Positions 1-7,507 of a stretch of DNA of 64,000 nucleotides are shown here, piece after piece. Location of the stretch: the NCBI RefSeq assembly GCF_001575205.1, contig NZ_LSRE01000048.1, positions 1-64,000 on the forward strand, given 5' to 3'. The stretch comes from Tsukamurella pseudospumae. GTDB taxonomy: Bacteria; Actinomycetota; Actinomycetes; Mycobacteriales; Mycobacteriaceae. Each line of letters starts with the position of its first letter. The stretch's first letter is position 1. Both the position numbers and the translations under genes were made by a program. The notes under the pieces were generated by a model. That model had not been told where the DNA came from and searched no databases. It saw only the letters and a program-made list of their open reading frames with translations.

Positions 1-353
1 GCAGCGATCGCCGCCAACGCCGCGTCGACATCGCCTGCTAAGGCGGTGATCAGCCGCGACACCGTCGGATCGGAGGCGACCTGGCCCATCACCTGTGGTT
101 GGGTGCGGAGCTGATCGAGGTCGGCCAGGCAGTCCCCGCCCGCCGCGATCGACACCGCCAGATCAAGCACCGTCTTCCCCGGATCGTGGATCGCGTTCGG
201 CTTGCGCCACGGCATCAACGCACTGGTCAGAGCCGCGGTCAGACCGACCGTCTCGGCGGTACGAAGCAACAGCACTGTCCCGGCATGCGAGACGAGGTTC
301 GTTCCGGCCGCGTCGACCGACACCTTCGGGTAGCAGGACGTAGACTGACTCAC
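1..353 (-). CDS. IS1380-family transposase, N-terminal part, cut by the window edge
   Basis: Reading leftwards from a GTG at 353, the frame is open to base 1 (117 codons). The product contains VSHAGTVLLLRTAETVGL, then DPGKTVLDLAV, GGDCLADLDQLR and SDPTVSRLI, the characteristic opening of IS1380-family DDE transposases; the catalytic Asp and Glu residues would lie beyond the window. A GAAGGAG ribosome-binding site lies 10 bases before the GTG. I chose this start because of that site and because the family begins with a short tail before the VSHAG block. The element indicates recent mobile DNA at this edge. Whether it is intact cannot be seen. Family assignment is from recalled conserved blocks, not a search. 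Confidence 0.8.
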   Translation of the reverse strand, partial: MSQSTSCYPKVSVDAAGTNLVSHAGTVLLLRTAETVGLTAALTSALMPWRKPNAIHDPGKTVLDLAVSIAAGGDCLADLDQLRTQPQVMGQVASDPTVSRLITALAGDVDAALAAIA

Positions 354-354
354 C

Positions 355-428
355 AGAAAGGTGCTCCTTCGAGACTGGAAATAGGTTGGTGTGGTAACCC
401 CTATTCTTCCAGCTCAGAGCACCTTTCT
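355..428. repeat. Perfect 12-bp inverted repeat upstream of the transposase start
   Basis: AGAAAGGTGCTC (355-366) is the exact reverse complement of GAGCACCTTTCT (417-428), separated by 50 bases. On the minus-strand transcript the inner arm covers the end of the transposase ribosome-binding site, so a transcript entering from outside could fold and hide it. That is a known way insertion sequences avoid activation by read-through. It may also overlap the terminal inverted repeat of the element; the exact IS end was not identified. Confidence 0.55.
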
Positions 429-1218
429 TCATGTCCGACACGACCTCACCCGCGAAAGGCCGAGGCTAGTACTGTGCCTTTACTTCATTCAATCGGCGGG
501 CTCCGTGCCGGGACCGATGCGCCCTCGCGGCCCCGTCGCGGCGGGGCCGTCGCATCGACGCGGCACCTGGTCCGCGTCGACGGCCCCAGCATCGCCGCCC
601 GCCATCGGCCGGCGGCGGGGCTCGGCGCGGCCGGCGACAGCGGCCCCGCGCCCCGCGCCCCGCGCTCCCGGGCACCGGAGCGCGGCGGCCACCGCAGCCG
701 TGGCAACCGCCGCGGCTGCCCTACAGCGGTGCCGACGGCGAAGCCCCGGGCACCTGCGACCCACCCGGAGGGTGGGCATTCCCTGGCGAGCGCCAGCGAG
801 CTGCCCTTGCCCCGCAGGGCGCCAGACGGACCGAACGGAGTGAGCAGAGAGCGCCAGCGAACGGTCCGTCCTATGGCGCCTAGGACAGAGCCACTGTTTC
901 GGGGTACGATGGGACGCGAGGACGAAGTCCGATGCACGCATCGGAGCACGGAGCGGTGGCTCTAAGCGGGTGCCGCAGGCGCCCGTATCCGAAGGAGCGG
1001 GGCACCCGGTCAGGGTGCGGCGCTCCGAGGATCGGCGGGCCGGAGGCCCGTCGATGTGGGCGCGGTGGAGCGGGCGAGGCGAGTGGAGGTGGGCCCCGGT
1101 GGCAGCAGGTGCGAGCGAGGCGCTCGGCGCGAGCCGCGCGTCGATGGACTACCGCGCCATGCTGTCGGATGGTCCTGGCCCCGACAGCGCGCGCCGCCAG
1201 AACACACTCGAGGAATCG
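429..1218. other. Gene-free, very GC-rich stretch with repeats, candidate transfer origin region
   Basis: No convincing gene is seen here. Frames are open on both strands only because the DNA is extremely GC-rich; their products are Arg/Pro/Ala-rich and start without ribosome-binding sites. The stretch holds a 9-bp inverted repeat (825-833/862-870), a 12-bp direct repeat GAGCGCCAGCGA (788-799 and 849-860), a GGCGCC palindrome near 875, and several hairpin-prone GC blocks. It lies directly upstream of a relaxase-like gene, where mobilisable plasmids carry oriT, so it is the best place to look for a nick site. That role is inference. Confidence 0.35.
825..870. repeat. 9-bp inverted repeat in the putative oriT region
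   Basis: GACGGACCG (825-833) and CGGTCCGTC (862-870) are exact complements around a 28-base spacer. The spacer contains the second copy of the 12-bp direct repeat GAGCGCCAGCGA. Inverted plus direct repeats upstream of a relaxase gene are typical of transfer origins, but no nick-site consensus was recognised. Confidence 0.4.
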
Positions 1219-2856
1219 ATGAGGAAGACCGCGGGCAAGGCCGCGGTCGAGTTCTACGCCGCGCGCAACCCGGCGATCAATACGGCGAAGACCAAGTTCA
1301 ACGTGGACATGGTCAACGACGGCAACGGTGGGTTCCGCACGGCCATCAGCATCGATGAGGTCGTGGCGTACGGCGACGCTCGGGTCGGGCGACTTTCCAA
1401 GAAGCTAAAGCCGCATCGCTTCGAGAACGGCAAGGAGCGCGGCGGCGAACGACACGCGCTCACCATCGTGGGGCAGGCCCCGTGGGGGTTGTTGGAGCCA
1501 GACGGCACGACGTACCACCCTTTGGGTAAGGACGGGCTGCCCCGGGATGGGCAGGACGGCCGCGACCTCGTCGAGCTGCCCCGGTACCGCGCCAAAGACC
1601 CCGCCGAACTCATGCGGTACTTCGAGAACTACATTCAGGCGCAGGCCGCGATTCTCCCCGGTGGTCGGGACGCTATCCACGGGTACAGCATCAACATGGA
1701 CGAGACGCGCCCGCACATTCAGATCCTTGCCGACCCCTTCGAGGCCAACGAGCGCGGCAAAGAACCCGATGCGTTGAAGAACGGTTTTTCTCGCGGCTTC
1801 GGTTCGCATCGCAGCGACACCCTCGTCATGCGCAAGGACAAAGCCGGCGTCATGCGTGAGATGCGCGAGGGTGCATCCGGCAAAATGTCTCGGTATCACG
1901 ATGAATTGAAAGCGCATATGCTCGCGGCCGGGTTCGACATTGAGGCCGAGCGCGACGAGCGGCGTCACGACCGGCGGCTGGATTTGCCGGACTTCAAAGA
2001 GGTCGAGCACCAGAAGCAGTTCATTTCCGAAGACGTTGAGGTCATCGCGGAAATGCGCGAGCTGGCAGCTCTGGAAATGGAGTCGGCCGCAGACGCGCAC
2101 GCGGGTGTCGTGGGTCGCGAGGCCGAGACTGCCGCGCGGATCAAGGCTTCGATCGCGGCGGTGAACAGGTCGATCCATGCGGTGAATGACGACCGCCGCG
2201 CGGTCGACGCCGATCGCGTCACGCTCGACGCGGAGCGGGCCGAGTGGCGCGAGGTCGAGCGGCCCAGGCTGGTGAGCGCCGCGAAGGCCGAGGGTCGTGA
2301 CGCTGGCCGCGCCGAGGGCGAGGCCGAGGCCGCCAGCCTGGTCGACGACGCCCGCACCGAGCGCGCCAATGCGGCCACCGCCGCAGCCGCGGCGGTGGCC
2401 GACCAGCGCGCCGCGCGGGAGGCGTTGGAGCGCATTGAGCAGCGCGACCAGGAGGCCGCGGAGCACGCCGACGAGCAGCGTCGCGCTGTCGAGACCGCCC
2501 GCGACGAGGCTGTCGCCGCGATCAAGTCGGCCGCCAACGATGCGATCGCGGACATGCCGACCCCGGCGATCGATGACATGTCGGTCGGGTACGTCGCGGC
2601 GGCGAAGGCTTGGAAACTGAAGTCCGGCCGCACCGCCCACGACGAGCTGAGCGATCGTGCCCTGACGTGGGCGCGGCAACAGGCGGCGTCGCGGGGCGGC
2701 GACGTAGGCGAGTACGTGCGCCGCACGATCGGCGAACAGCGCGAGCGCTCGGCCGCGGCCAGCGCGCGCATCGATGCGACGCTCAACGACCTGCACGGCG
2801 ATGCGCGTACAACAGGAAGGGGGCACGACCAGGGCAACGACGGCGCGAGCATGTAG
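1219..2856 (+). CDS. MobV/Pre-like relaxase candidate with long coiled-coil tail
   Basis: About 545 residues. The N-terminal half carries IHGYSINMDETRPHIQI at about residues 155-170, resembling the metal-binding motif of MobV/Pre plasmid mobilisation relaxases (HxDExxPHxH). Two of the three usual histidines are replaced: Asn in NMDE and Gln in PHIQ. Residues about 270-480 are rich in Ala, Glu and Arg and predict a long coiled coil, as in the C-terminal halves of Mob_Pre proteins. The frame is open from 970, but I prefer the ATG at 1219 because GAGGA precedes it and the upstream residues look like translated non-coding DNA; ATGs at 1144 and 1159 are alternatives. A 53-codon gene follows 8 bases after the stop. 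Activity is uncertain given the altered motif. Confidence 0.6.
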   Translation: MRKTAGKAAVEFYAARNPAINTAKTKFNVDMVNDGNGGFRTAISIDEVVAYGDARVGRLSKKLKPHRFENGKERGGERHALTIVGQAPWGLLEPDGTTYHPLGKDGLPRDGQDGRDLVELPRYRAKDPAELMRYFENYIQAQAAILPGGRDAIHGYSINMDETRPHIQILADPFEANERGKEPDALKNGFSRGFGSHRSDTLVMRKDKAGVMREMREGASGKMSRYHDELKAHMLAAGFDIEAERDERRHDRRLDLPDFKEVEHQKQFISEDVEVIAEMRELAALEMESAADAHAGVVGREAETAARIKASIAAVNRSIHAVNDDRRAVDADRVTLDAERAEWREVERPRLVSAAKAEGRDAGRAEGEAEAASLVDDARTERANAATAAAAAVADQRAAREALERIEQRDQEAAEHADEQRRAVETARDEAVAAIKSAANDAIADMPTPAIDDMSVGYVAAAKAWKLKSGRTAHDELSDRALTWARQQAASRGGDVGEYVRRTIGEQRERSAAASARIDATLNDLHGDARTTGRGHDQGNDGASM

Positions 2857-2864
2857 GAGGGGCT

Positions 2865-3026
2865 GTGGACAGCGACACAGCGCGAGCGGCGGCGCTCGAC
2901 GACGAAGCGGCGATGCTGGAATCGTTCGCCGATGTCAGGTACGAGCGGGCGGCGCGGTGGTACCGCGGCGGAACCAGGACACTCGTTGAGAGCCTGGATA
3001 CCGCCGACGAGTGCGCCGGGTGGTAG
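2865..3026 (+). CDS. Small 53-residue protein coupled to the relaxase-like gene
   Basis: A GTG start is preceded by TAGGAGG, which overlaps the stop codon of the relaxase-like gene, so translation is probably coupled. The product begins VDSDTARAAALDDEAAMLES, is acidic at the N-terminus and contains RYERAARWYRGGTRTLVESL. It has no recognised domain. It ends just before a strong hairpin, so the pair appears to form a two-gene unit. Evidence is the ribosome-binding site, spacing and the terminator; no homologue is known to me. Confidence 0.55.
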   Translation: MDSDTARAAALDDEAAMLESFADVRYERAARWYRGGTRTLVESLDTADECAGW

Positions 3027-3049
3027 CCCCCCGCCGCAGCCCCGAAACA

Positions 3050-3087
3050 CAGAGCCCCGACCAGCGATGATGCTGGCCGGGGCTCTG
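3050..3087. terminator. Hairpin terminator between convergent genes
   Basis: CAGAGCCCCGACCAGC and GCTGGCCGGGGCTCTG pair over 16 positions with one mismatch around a GATGAT loop. It separates the plus-strand relaxase unit from the minus-strand gene ending at 3103 and could serve both. There is no T-tract, as is common in actinobacteria. Confidence 0.7.
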
Positions 3088-3102
3088 CTGCGCCCGGGGT
3101 CG

Positions 3103-3885
3103 TCAGAGGCCCTTCATGATGAAGGCAGCCAGGGTGAAGTGCGTGATCGTCGGGTTGGTGGTGGAGCACTCGAGCCGGCTGGTGAACTTGGTGCCGGGCT
3201 CGAGCTCGCGGCCGTAGTCCTCCGGGTACGCCGTCTTGCTCATCGTGCACCAGGCGTCGCCCTTGGGGCTCGGTACCCAGGCGAAGGTGCCGTCCGGCAT
3301 GGTCTGCCAGTCGCGGGTGTCGTTGTCGCCCTGGATCGTCTTGATGCAGGGCAGCGGGTCGGTCAGCGTCAACGCGATGGCGTCCCTGGTGATGCCTGGT
3401 GCCGCGTTGCTGCAGACCTTCTGCGCGGTGTCGATGCGGGTGTTCGCCTCGGCGTTGTTGCGGGCTCGGGCCTGGCACACGAGTTCCCGCTTGGAGGCGG
3501 AGCAGTTGAGCATGTTGTCAGCGCTGCGGAACTTGAAGATCAGCCCCCCGGTCGTGGGGTCGCTGGCCTTGGTGCCCTTGGGGCGCCACTGCTTCGGGCC
3601 CTGCGGGTCGTAGGTGCCCGGCGCGGTGGGCGCGAACTCGTCGGGGGCCACGTCGGCGGTGGGCGCGGACGTGGGCTTGCCCTTGGTCGTGGTCAGATTC
3701 GCCTTGGGTCCGGGGTCTCCCAGGTCGGTCGTAGTGGCGGTGGCGACGGCCGTGGTGTCACCTCCGGTGTTGCTGATCGCGACGATGACCACGAGCAGGG
3801 CGACCACTAGCACAGCGATCGCGCCAATGCCGGCGATGACGAGGTTGTTCGGGTTTCGAGTCCACGAGGGACGCTGATTGTTCAC
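3103..3885 (-). CDS. Membrane-anchored extracytoplasmic protein with six cysteines
   Basis: About 260 residues from a GTG with GGAG four bases upstream; a longer frame reaches 3957 but has no site. A short cytoplasmic segment (NNQRPSWTRNPNN) precedes one hydrophobic helix (IAGIGAIAVLVVALLVVIVA, about residues 16-36), then a Thr/Pro-rich linker and a globular domain. The domain has six Cys (NMLNC, LVCQA, KVCSN, PCIKT, WCTMS, LECST), enough for three disulfides outside the membrane. No family recognised. It lies downstream of the XRE regulator on the same strand and may be controlled with it. Proteins of this shape are common in actinobacterial mobile elements, but no function is assigned. Confidence 0.7.
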   Translation of the reverse strand: MNNQRPSWTRNPNNLVIAGIGAIAVLVVALLVVIVAISNTGGDTTAVATATTTDLGDPGPKANLTTTKGKPTSAPTADVAPDEFAPTAPGTYDPQGPKQWRPKGTKASDPTTGGLIFKFRSADNMLNCSASKRELVCQARARNNAEANTRIDTAQKVCSNAAPGITRDAIALTLTDPLPCIKTIQGDNDTRDWQTMPDGTFAWVPSPKGDAWCTMSKTAYPEDYGRELEPGTKFTSRLECSTTNPTITHFTLAAFIMKGL

Positions 3886-4014
3886 GGTGCTCCGTTCCGC
3901 CGGCCACGTGATGACGCGGACGGCTCGATGCCTGTGGCATGTGTGTCGACCGCGCATGACCGCGGTCCATGTGATTCAGGGGCGTACCGCGCGACGGGGG
4001 CGGGTACGCGAGCG

Positions 4015-4299
4015 CTACTGCTGCGGTGCAGCCTCGGCGGCCTGGGCGCGCTCGAACAGCTCTGCGGGCGTGAGCCCTAGAGCCAGTGCCAGTTCCCACA
4101 GGACGTCGCTACTGACCGCCCCGGTGCCAGCTTCGAGGCGCCCGATCGTGGCACGCGATGTGGTGCTGGCCGTTGCCAGCTCGGCCTGCGACATCCCAGC
4201 GTCGGTCCGAGCGTCGCGGATGACGCGACCCAGTGCGGCGCGGCGCATGTCACGCGTCGCCGCTTGGGCGGGCGTGAGGCGACTCGCGGGTGCTGGCAC
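4015..4299 (-). CDS. XRE-family helix-turn-helix regulator
   Basis: A 94-residue protein with a Cro/C1-type HTH at about residues 20-75. The turn and recognition helix read MSQAELATASTTSRATIGRLE, trimmed here to the key residues: Gln and Glu in the first helix, Ser-Arg-Ala-Thr-Ile in the second. It is followed by LWELALALGLTPAELF, the usual closing helices. A short Ala/Gln tail follows. Such regulators typically control the mobile element that carries them, often binding palindromes at their own promoter; a perfect 12-bp palindrome sits 54 bases upstream of the start. The neighbours (membrane protein, ArdA-like gene) fit an element-maintenance role. Target genes are inferred, not shown. Confidence 0.85.
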   Translation of the reverse strand: MPAPASRLTPAQAATRDMRRAALGRVIRDARTDAGMSQAELATASTTSRATIGRLEAGTGAVSSDVLWELALALGLTPAELFERAQAAEAAPQQ

Positions 4300-4352
4300 C
4301 CCCGAATTTTCGCATGGCGATCCTGGTCATAAACCTCCCCCGGTTCGGATGC

Positions 4353-4364
4353 TGCAGTACTGCA
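4353..4364. promoter_or_regulatory. Perfect palindrome TGCAGTACTGCA, candidate XRE operator
   Basis: TGCAGTACTGCA is an exact 12-bp palindrome located 54 bases before the XRE start. Position and symmetry suit autoregulation by a dimeric HTH protein. No second copy was seen nearby, so this is a candidate only. Confidence 0.45.
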
Positions 4365-4608
4365 ACACACGGTAGCGGACGGCACCCGCGCGCGTTTGTC
4401 GTGGGTGATAGTCGGCCGTCGAGTCCGTCCACTCAGGGACGGACGCGCGAGCACCGTCGGCGGCCTCGCGGCGGGGCCGCGATTGGCCCCGCGACCAGCA
4501 CGTTATGGGGTACGTGCGGTGATTGCAAGAGGTTCGGAGCGCGCCGATTTGGAGGCGCCTGCTACCCTCCTACGAAACCTGAAAAGTTACACCGGAGGGT
4601 TATACCCA

Positions 4609-4624
4609 TGTGACTTTTGTCACA
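4609..4624. promoter_or_regulatory. CRP/GlxR-type binding site TGTGAC-TTTT-GTCACA
   Basis: The 16 bases match the CRP-family consensus TGTGA-N6-TCACA exactly on both half-sites. Mycobacteriales encode CRP/GlxR regulators with this specificity. The site lies seven bases beyond the stop of the minus-strand Cys protein and about 310 bases before the XRE start, so which promoter it serves is unclear. Confidence 0.5.
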
Positions 4625-4630
4625 CGAGGA

Positions 4631-4873
4631 TCAGTCCCAGTTCGGCACGTCGTCCCCGGGGTCGCAGACCCCGCGAGACCGCGAAACCTCGGCCGCGAGG
4701 ACGTCCAGCATCTCGGTCACACTCCCCGGCGGCGGCGTCATCCCGTGGACGCACGTTGCGCACCGTGGCGCGGCACCGTCGATCCCCGGAGCGTGCCATC
4801 GCCGGCCGTGTATCGCGCACTCAGCCATCGGCATCGAGCACCCCCAATCACAGGTCCCGGAATACGTGGACAC
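4631..4873 (-). CDS. Small Cys-rich protein after the ArdA-like gene
   Basis: 80 residues beginning MSTYSGTCDWGCSMPM. Cys pairs CDWGC and CATC with histidines between them (AECAIHGRRWHAPG) suggest a small metal-binding or zinc-ribbon-like fold. The ATG lies inside the last codons of the ArdA-like gene (26-base overlap), so the two are probably translated together. The C-terminus is acidic (GDDVPNWD). No family recognised. Small partners are common beside anti-restriction genes on mobile elements; here that is only context. Confidence 0.5.
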   Translation of the reverse strand: MSTYSGTCDWGCSMPMAECAIHGRRWHAPGIDGAAPRCATCVHGMTPPPGSVTEMLDVLAAEVSRSRGVCDPGDDVPNWD

Positions 4874-5327
4874 GATAGTCCGCGGCCCCGAGTACGGTAT
4901 GCCCGACCGCCATGTCCCGCTCGTAGCCGTACCACGAAAAGTACCTCTTGACCTCGTCGGATACCCCGTCGAGCAGGCCGACGCTCTCGGCGTGCTGGAT
5001 CACGTAATCGCGGAACGTGTCGTAGGTGCCGACATACTTGTCGGCGAAATCTCGAACGATCGGGTGGCCGTGTTGATCCAGCTCGATCAAATCGAACTGC
5101 ATCGCTTCGTGAAGCGCGTGGCGCTCCACCGGGTTCAGCTCGTGCATGGACGTGCGGATCACGGTGGTGCCGCTCCTGGGCGGCACGAGGTAGTCGGCGT
5201 CATCGGGCTGCAGCCCGTTGGCCGCGTTGTACTGATCCGCCGCCTCGGCGGCGCTCATGCCTCGTGCCGCGGGCGACAGCGTACGGCGGGCGATGAGCTG
5301 TTCAATCCAAAGCTCCTGAGCATTCAC
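4848..5327 (-). CDS. ArdA-like antirestriction protein
   Basis: 159 residues from a GTG with GGAGG nine bases upstream; the frame is open further but the ribosome-binding site decides this start. The C-terminal half matches the ArdA fold in order: YVGTYDTFRDYVIQHAE, then GLLDGVSDEVKRYFSWYGYERDM cut to its key features (Leu-Leu-Asp turn, Tyr-Phe, Tyr-x-Arg-Asp), ending HVFRDL. ArdA proteins are acidic DNA mimics that occupy type I restriction enzymes and protect incoming elements. The N-terminal third is less typical and lacks the usual opening strand, so the gene may be divergent or rearranged. Together with the relaxase-like gene it points to a conjugative or mobilisable origin for this segment. 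Confidence 0.65.
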   Translation of the reverse strand: MNAQELWIEQLIARRTLSPAARGMSAAEAADQYNAANGLQPDDADYLVPPRSGTTVIRTSMHELNPVERHALHEAMQFDLIELDQHGHPIVRDFADKYVGTYDTFRDYVIQHAESVGLLDGVSDEVKRYFSWYGYERDMAVGHTVLGAADYRVHVFRDL

Positions 5328-5602
5328 GATGAGAGTCCTCCTGCTGGGTGGATGTGCCGATGCATCCACCCGGCCCGGCCCCGCCGGGGTGCCCGTGACC
5401 GAGCCCAAGATGAAACGTCCCCCAACGCGCGGGTCGTTAATGCTCATGAGTAGCTGGCCAACGCAACCACACCGTCACGACCGGGGTGCGGGGCCTGCCG
5501 ACGAAGGAGGCCGGCACCGCGCGTCGGGTTGCTCCGCGAAGACGCGCCTTGGTACCTCAGCCCCGCCAGACGAGCGCGCTAACGCTTCGGCAAGTAGGCG
5601 AA

Positions 5603-6115
5603 TCACAGTTCCGGGAAGATTATCCCCTGCAACTCCTTACCAATAGTAAGTGCAGCATCCGACCACGCAAGCGACTTCCCCGAGGTAACCTGATCTCCGT
5701 CGCCATGAGCAATCTTTTTCCGCGCAGCCACCATCGCGCCTAATCGGTTTCTAAGTTCTTGATCTTCTGCATCAAGTTTGGATTCCAGAGTTATCCGCCA
5801 AGCAGGATCGAATGATCCAACAAAAGTGAGCAGTTGATCCGGCGTAACTCCGAGACCAGTTCGCAAATTAGATTTTACCCTTCGATGCAATCGCGCATTG
5901 CCTGTGGTTGATGCATACAGATCTGCGAGATCATCCCGAATCGCTTCAATGTAGCCAACCGAACGCACAGTCAAATATCTAGCAAGCGCGCGCTCCACTG
6001 AATCAGGATGGTCAGGAGACAGGCTTCTCAAGCATTCTTGCACCTCCATCAGGTCAAGGCGACGTTGCTTTACCGTCGCCTGATACGGCGCATTCTTCGC
6101 TGTCGTTACGATCAT
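5603..6115 (-). CDS. HEPN-domain (RiboL-PSP-HEPN-like) putative ribonuclease toxin
   Basis: 170 residues, mostly alpha-helical, with the HEPN signature R-x4-H in AARKKIAHGD at about residues 132-137 near the C-terminus. The helix EALRDDL-type segment (GYIEAIRDDLADLY) and the spacing fit RiboL-PSP-HEPN proteins, which act as RNases in abortive infection. It starts five bases after the stop of the DUF262 gene with no clear ribosome-binding site, so translational coupling is likely. Codon use and GC are lower than in the core genes, a sign of transfer. HEPN and DUF262 partners were described together in comparative work on HEPN proteins; RNase activity here is inferred from the motif. Confidence 0.7.
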   Translation of the reverse strand: MIVTTAKNAPYQATVKQRRLDLMEVQECLRSLSPDHPDSVERALARYLTVRSVGYIEAIRDDLADLYASTTGNARLHRRVKSNLRTGLGVTPDQLLTFVGSFDPAWRITLESKLDAEDQELRNRLGAMVAARKKIAHGDGDQVTSGKSLAWSDAALTIGKELQGIIFPEL

Positions 6116-6120
6116 TTAAA

Positions 6121-7245
6121 TCAGCCCAGGAAATGGCGCGCTCGAGAAAGCCGGGACTCTACAGCATCCTTATCCGCGGTTGCACGACCAGAACTCTTGA
6201 GGAATTCATCATCGGCGACGAGCCTGATGAACTTCGCGCTCAGATCGGTGGGCGTATCCCCTCGCTCAAGGATCTCCATCACCGCAACCATCACGGCTTC
6301 CGCCTGAGCAGTATTGACCTGGTTGCCGCTAGCACGTCTGAAGGCAGTAGGCCCGACCTCCCTGTTGACCACTTCACACGCTAGCAAAAACAGGTGTCCC
6401 CGCCGATCAGAGCTCATGTCTAGAGTCCTCGACGCGCCCGCAAATTTGTTCAAAAACGTCTTCAGCGGTCGGTTATAATTGCCACTGTCGGTATACAGCG
6501 CCATAATTCGCAGGATAAGTTCATGATCTCGGATGCGTTTCGACTTTACCTTGGAGTTGTTGCCAGCAAATAGGATTCTCCAGTTTTCATCGCTATTGAG
6601 TCGCTCAATAGAAGCCATCAGCTCCCCCGCGTAGAGTGCCACGCGAATCTCGTGAGGAGTGAGCTGAGTGCCGCCAGAATTCAGCCTTTCGAAGATCTGA
6701 AAGATCGAGTCATTTACTTCTTCTGAACCATCCGCAGAGACGATCGTTGCTTGCATGTAAGAGTCATCCAGCTTGAACTGCAAAGACTCGTCGAGAGTAT
6801 CGTAGGTCAACCCCTTAAACTCGTCGGCCACGTAACTCAATGCGAAGACCTTACCCTCATGGGTTCCTTTATAGAATCTCTGTAGCGTTATAAGACGCTG
6901 CTGCCCATCGAGAATTAACATACGATTGTCGCCAGTCTGCTTCACGAGAAATAGCCCCGGGACGGGATAGCCGAGTAAGAGCGACTCAATGAATTTATCC
7001 ATCTGAGCCTTCGACCAGACAAAGCCACGCTGAAATCCTGGCACCTGGACCAGTTCGTCAGCCCCTCCAAACTGCGGCACCAGCATCGACTTACGGTTTA
7101 TCCGCTTTACCAGCGCGTCGATACTCATGTCCTGAGTGGAGAAAGTCACTCGAGCAGGGGACCGTTCGACGTCGATCAAGTCCTCTAGTTCGTCATCTCG
7201 TAGCGTCCGATCGTCTGCGGCAGCGACGCGCTCATCATGATCCAT
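6121..7245 (-). CDS. DUF262 (GmrSD N-terminal, ParB-like) protein
   Basis: 374 residues. The N-terminal domain has the DUF262 blocks VPGFQRGFVWSKAQMDKFIE, LLGYPVPGLFL and ILDGQQRLITL (about residue 110), the last being the DGQQR motif of the ParB/Srx-like nuclease fold used in GmrS. NDSIFQIFERLNSGGTQLTP follows at about residue 180, also diagnostic. It lacks the DUF1524 HNH domain found in GmrSD, so nuclease action may need the partner. It is the first gene of a two-gene unit with the HEPN protein. Its GC content is visibly lower than rplS next to it. Likely anti-phage function; the trigger is unknown. Confidence 0.8.
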   Translation of the reverse strand: MDHDERVAAADDRTLRDDELEDLIDVERSPARVTFSTQDMSIDALVKRINRKSMLVPQFGGADELVQVPGFQRGFVWSKAQMDKFIESLLLGYPVPGLFLVKQTGDNRMLILDGQQRLITLQRFYKGTHEGKVFALSYVADEFKGLTYDTLDESLQFKLDDSYMQATIVSADGSEEVNDSIFQIFERLNSGGTQLTPHEIRVALYAGELMASIERLNSDENWRILFAGNNSKVKSKRIRDHELILRIMALYTDSGNYNRPLKTFLNKFAGASRTLDMSSDRRGHLFLLACEVVNREVGPTAFRRASGNQVNTAQAEAVMVAVMEILERGDTPTDLSAKFIRLVADDEFLKSSGRATADKDAVESRLSRARHFLG

Positions 7246-7399
7246 TCGCTCATGCTACTAGCAAGACAACGGAGGCACCCCGGTTGTGTAGCCGCGATCT
7301 GACGCATCGCCAGTTGCCTTCGCCTCCCGCACTGGAGTCGTCAAGGTCACGTCGAGCGTGCGTGATGCTTCACCGGGCGCGCGTGATCCCTCGTGTCAA

Positions 7400-7433
7400 A
7401 GGAGGGCCCCACGCCAATGCGTGGAGCCCTCCT
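7400..7433 (-). terminator. Terminator hairpin downstream of rplS
   Basis: AGGAGGGCCCCACGC and GCGTGGAGCCCTCCT pair over 15 positions with one mismatch around CAAT. It lies about 75 bases past the rplS stop and before the start of the foreign DUF262 gene, marking the edge of the housekeeping operon. Two direct copies of ACCGTAGTTT (7449-7458, 7461-7470) sit between it and rplS. Confidence 0.7.
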
Positions 7434-7507
7434 GATGCCTGACACTATACCGTAGTTTTAACCGTAGTTTCTGCGGTAAGCGATCAGCAAGTTGCTGTTT
7501 ATGCAGG

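Larger units (their letters stand above)
4300..4630. other. 331-bp intergenic region with two operator-like sites
   Basis: No gene is supported here. The region separates the XRE regulator from the small Cys protein, both on the minus strand. It contains a 12-bp palindrome near the XRE start and a consensus CRP/GlxR-type site at the other end. Around 4590 the sequence GGAGGGTTATACCC precedes an ATG immediately followed by TGA, so no peptide is made from it. Confidence 0.5.

Noticed and set aside
99-965. Open plus-strand frame across the start of the IS1380 gene and the GC-rich gap
   Set aside because: It covers two unrelated segments, has no ribosome-binding site and a low-complexity Arg/Pro product. 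The minus-strand transposase explains its first part.
970-1218. Longer N-terminus of the relaxase-like protein
   Set aside because: The extra 83 residues look like translated non-coding DNA. The ATG at 1219 has GAGGA before it.
4591-4613. GGAGGG followed by ATG as a gene start
   Set aside because: The ATG is followed at once by TGA, so no peptide is encoded.
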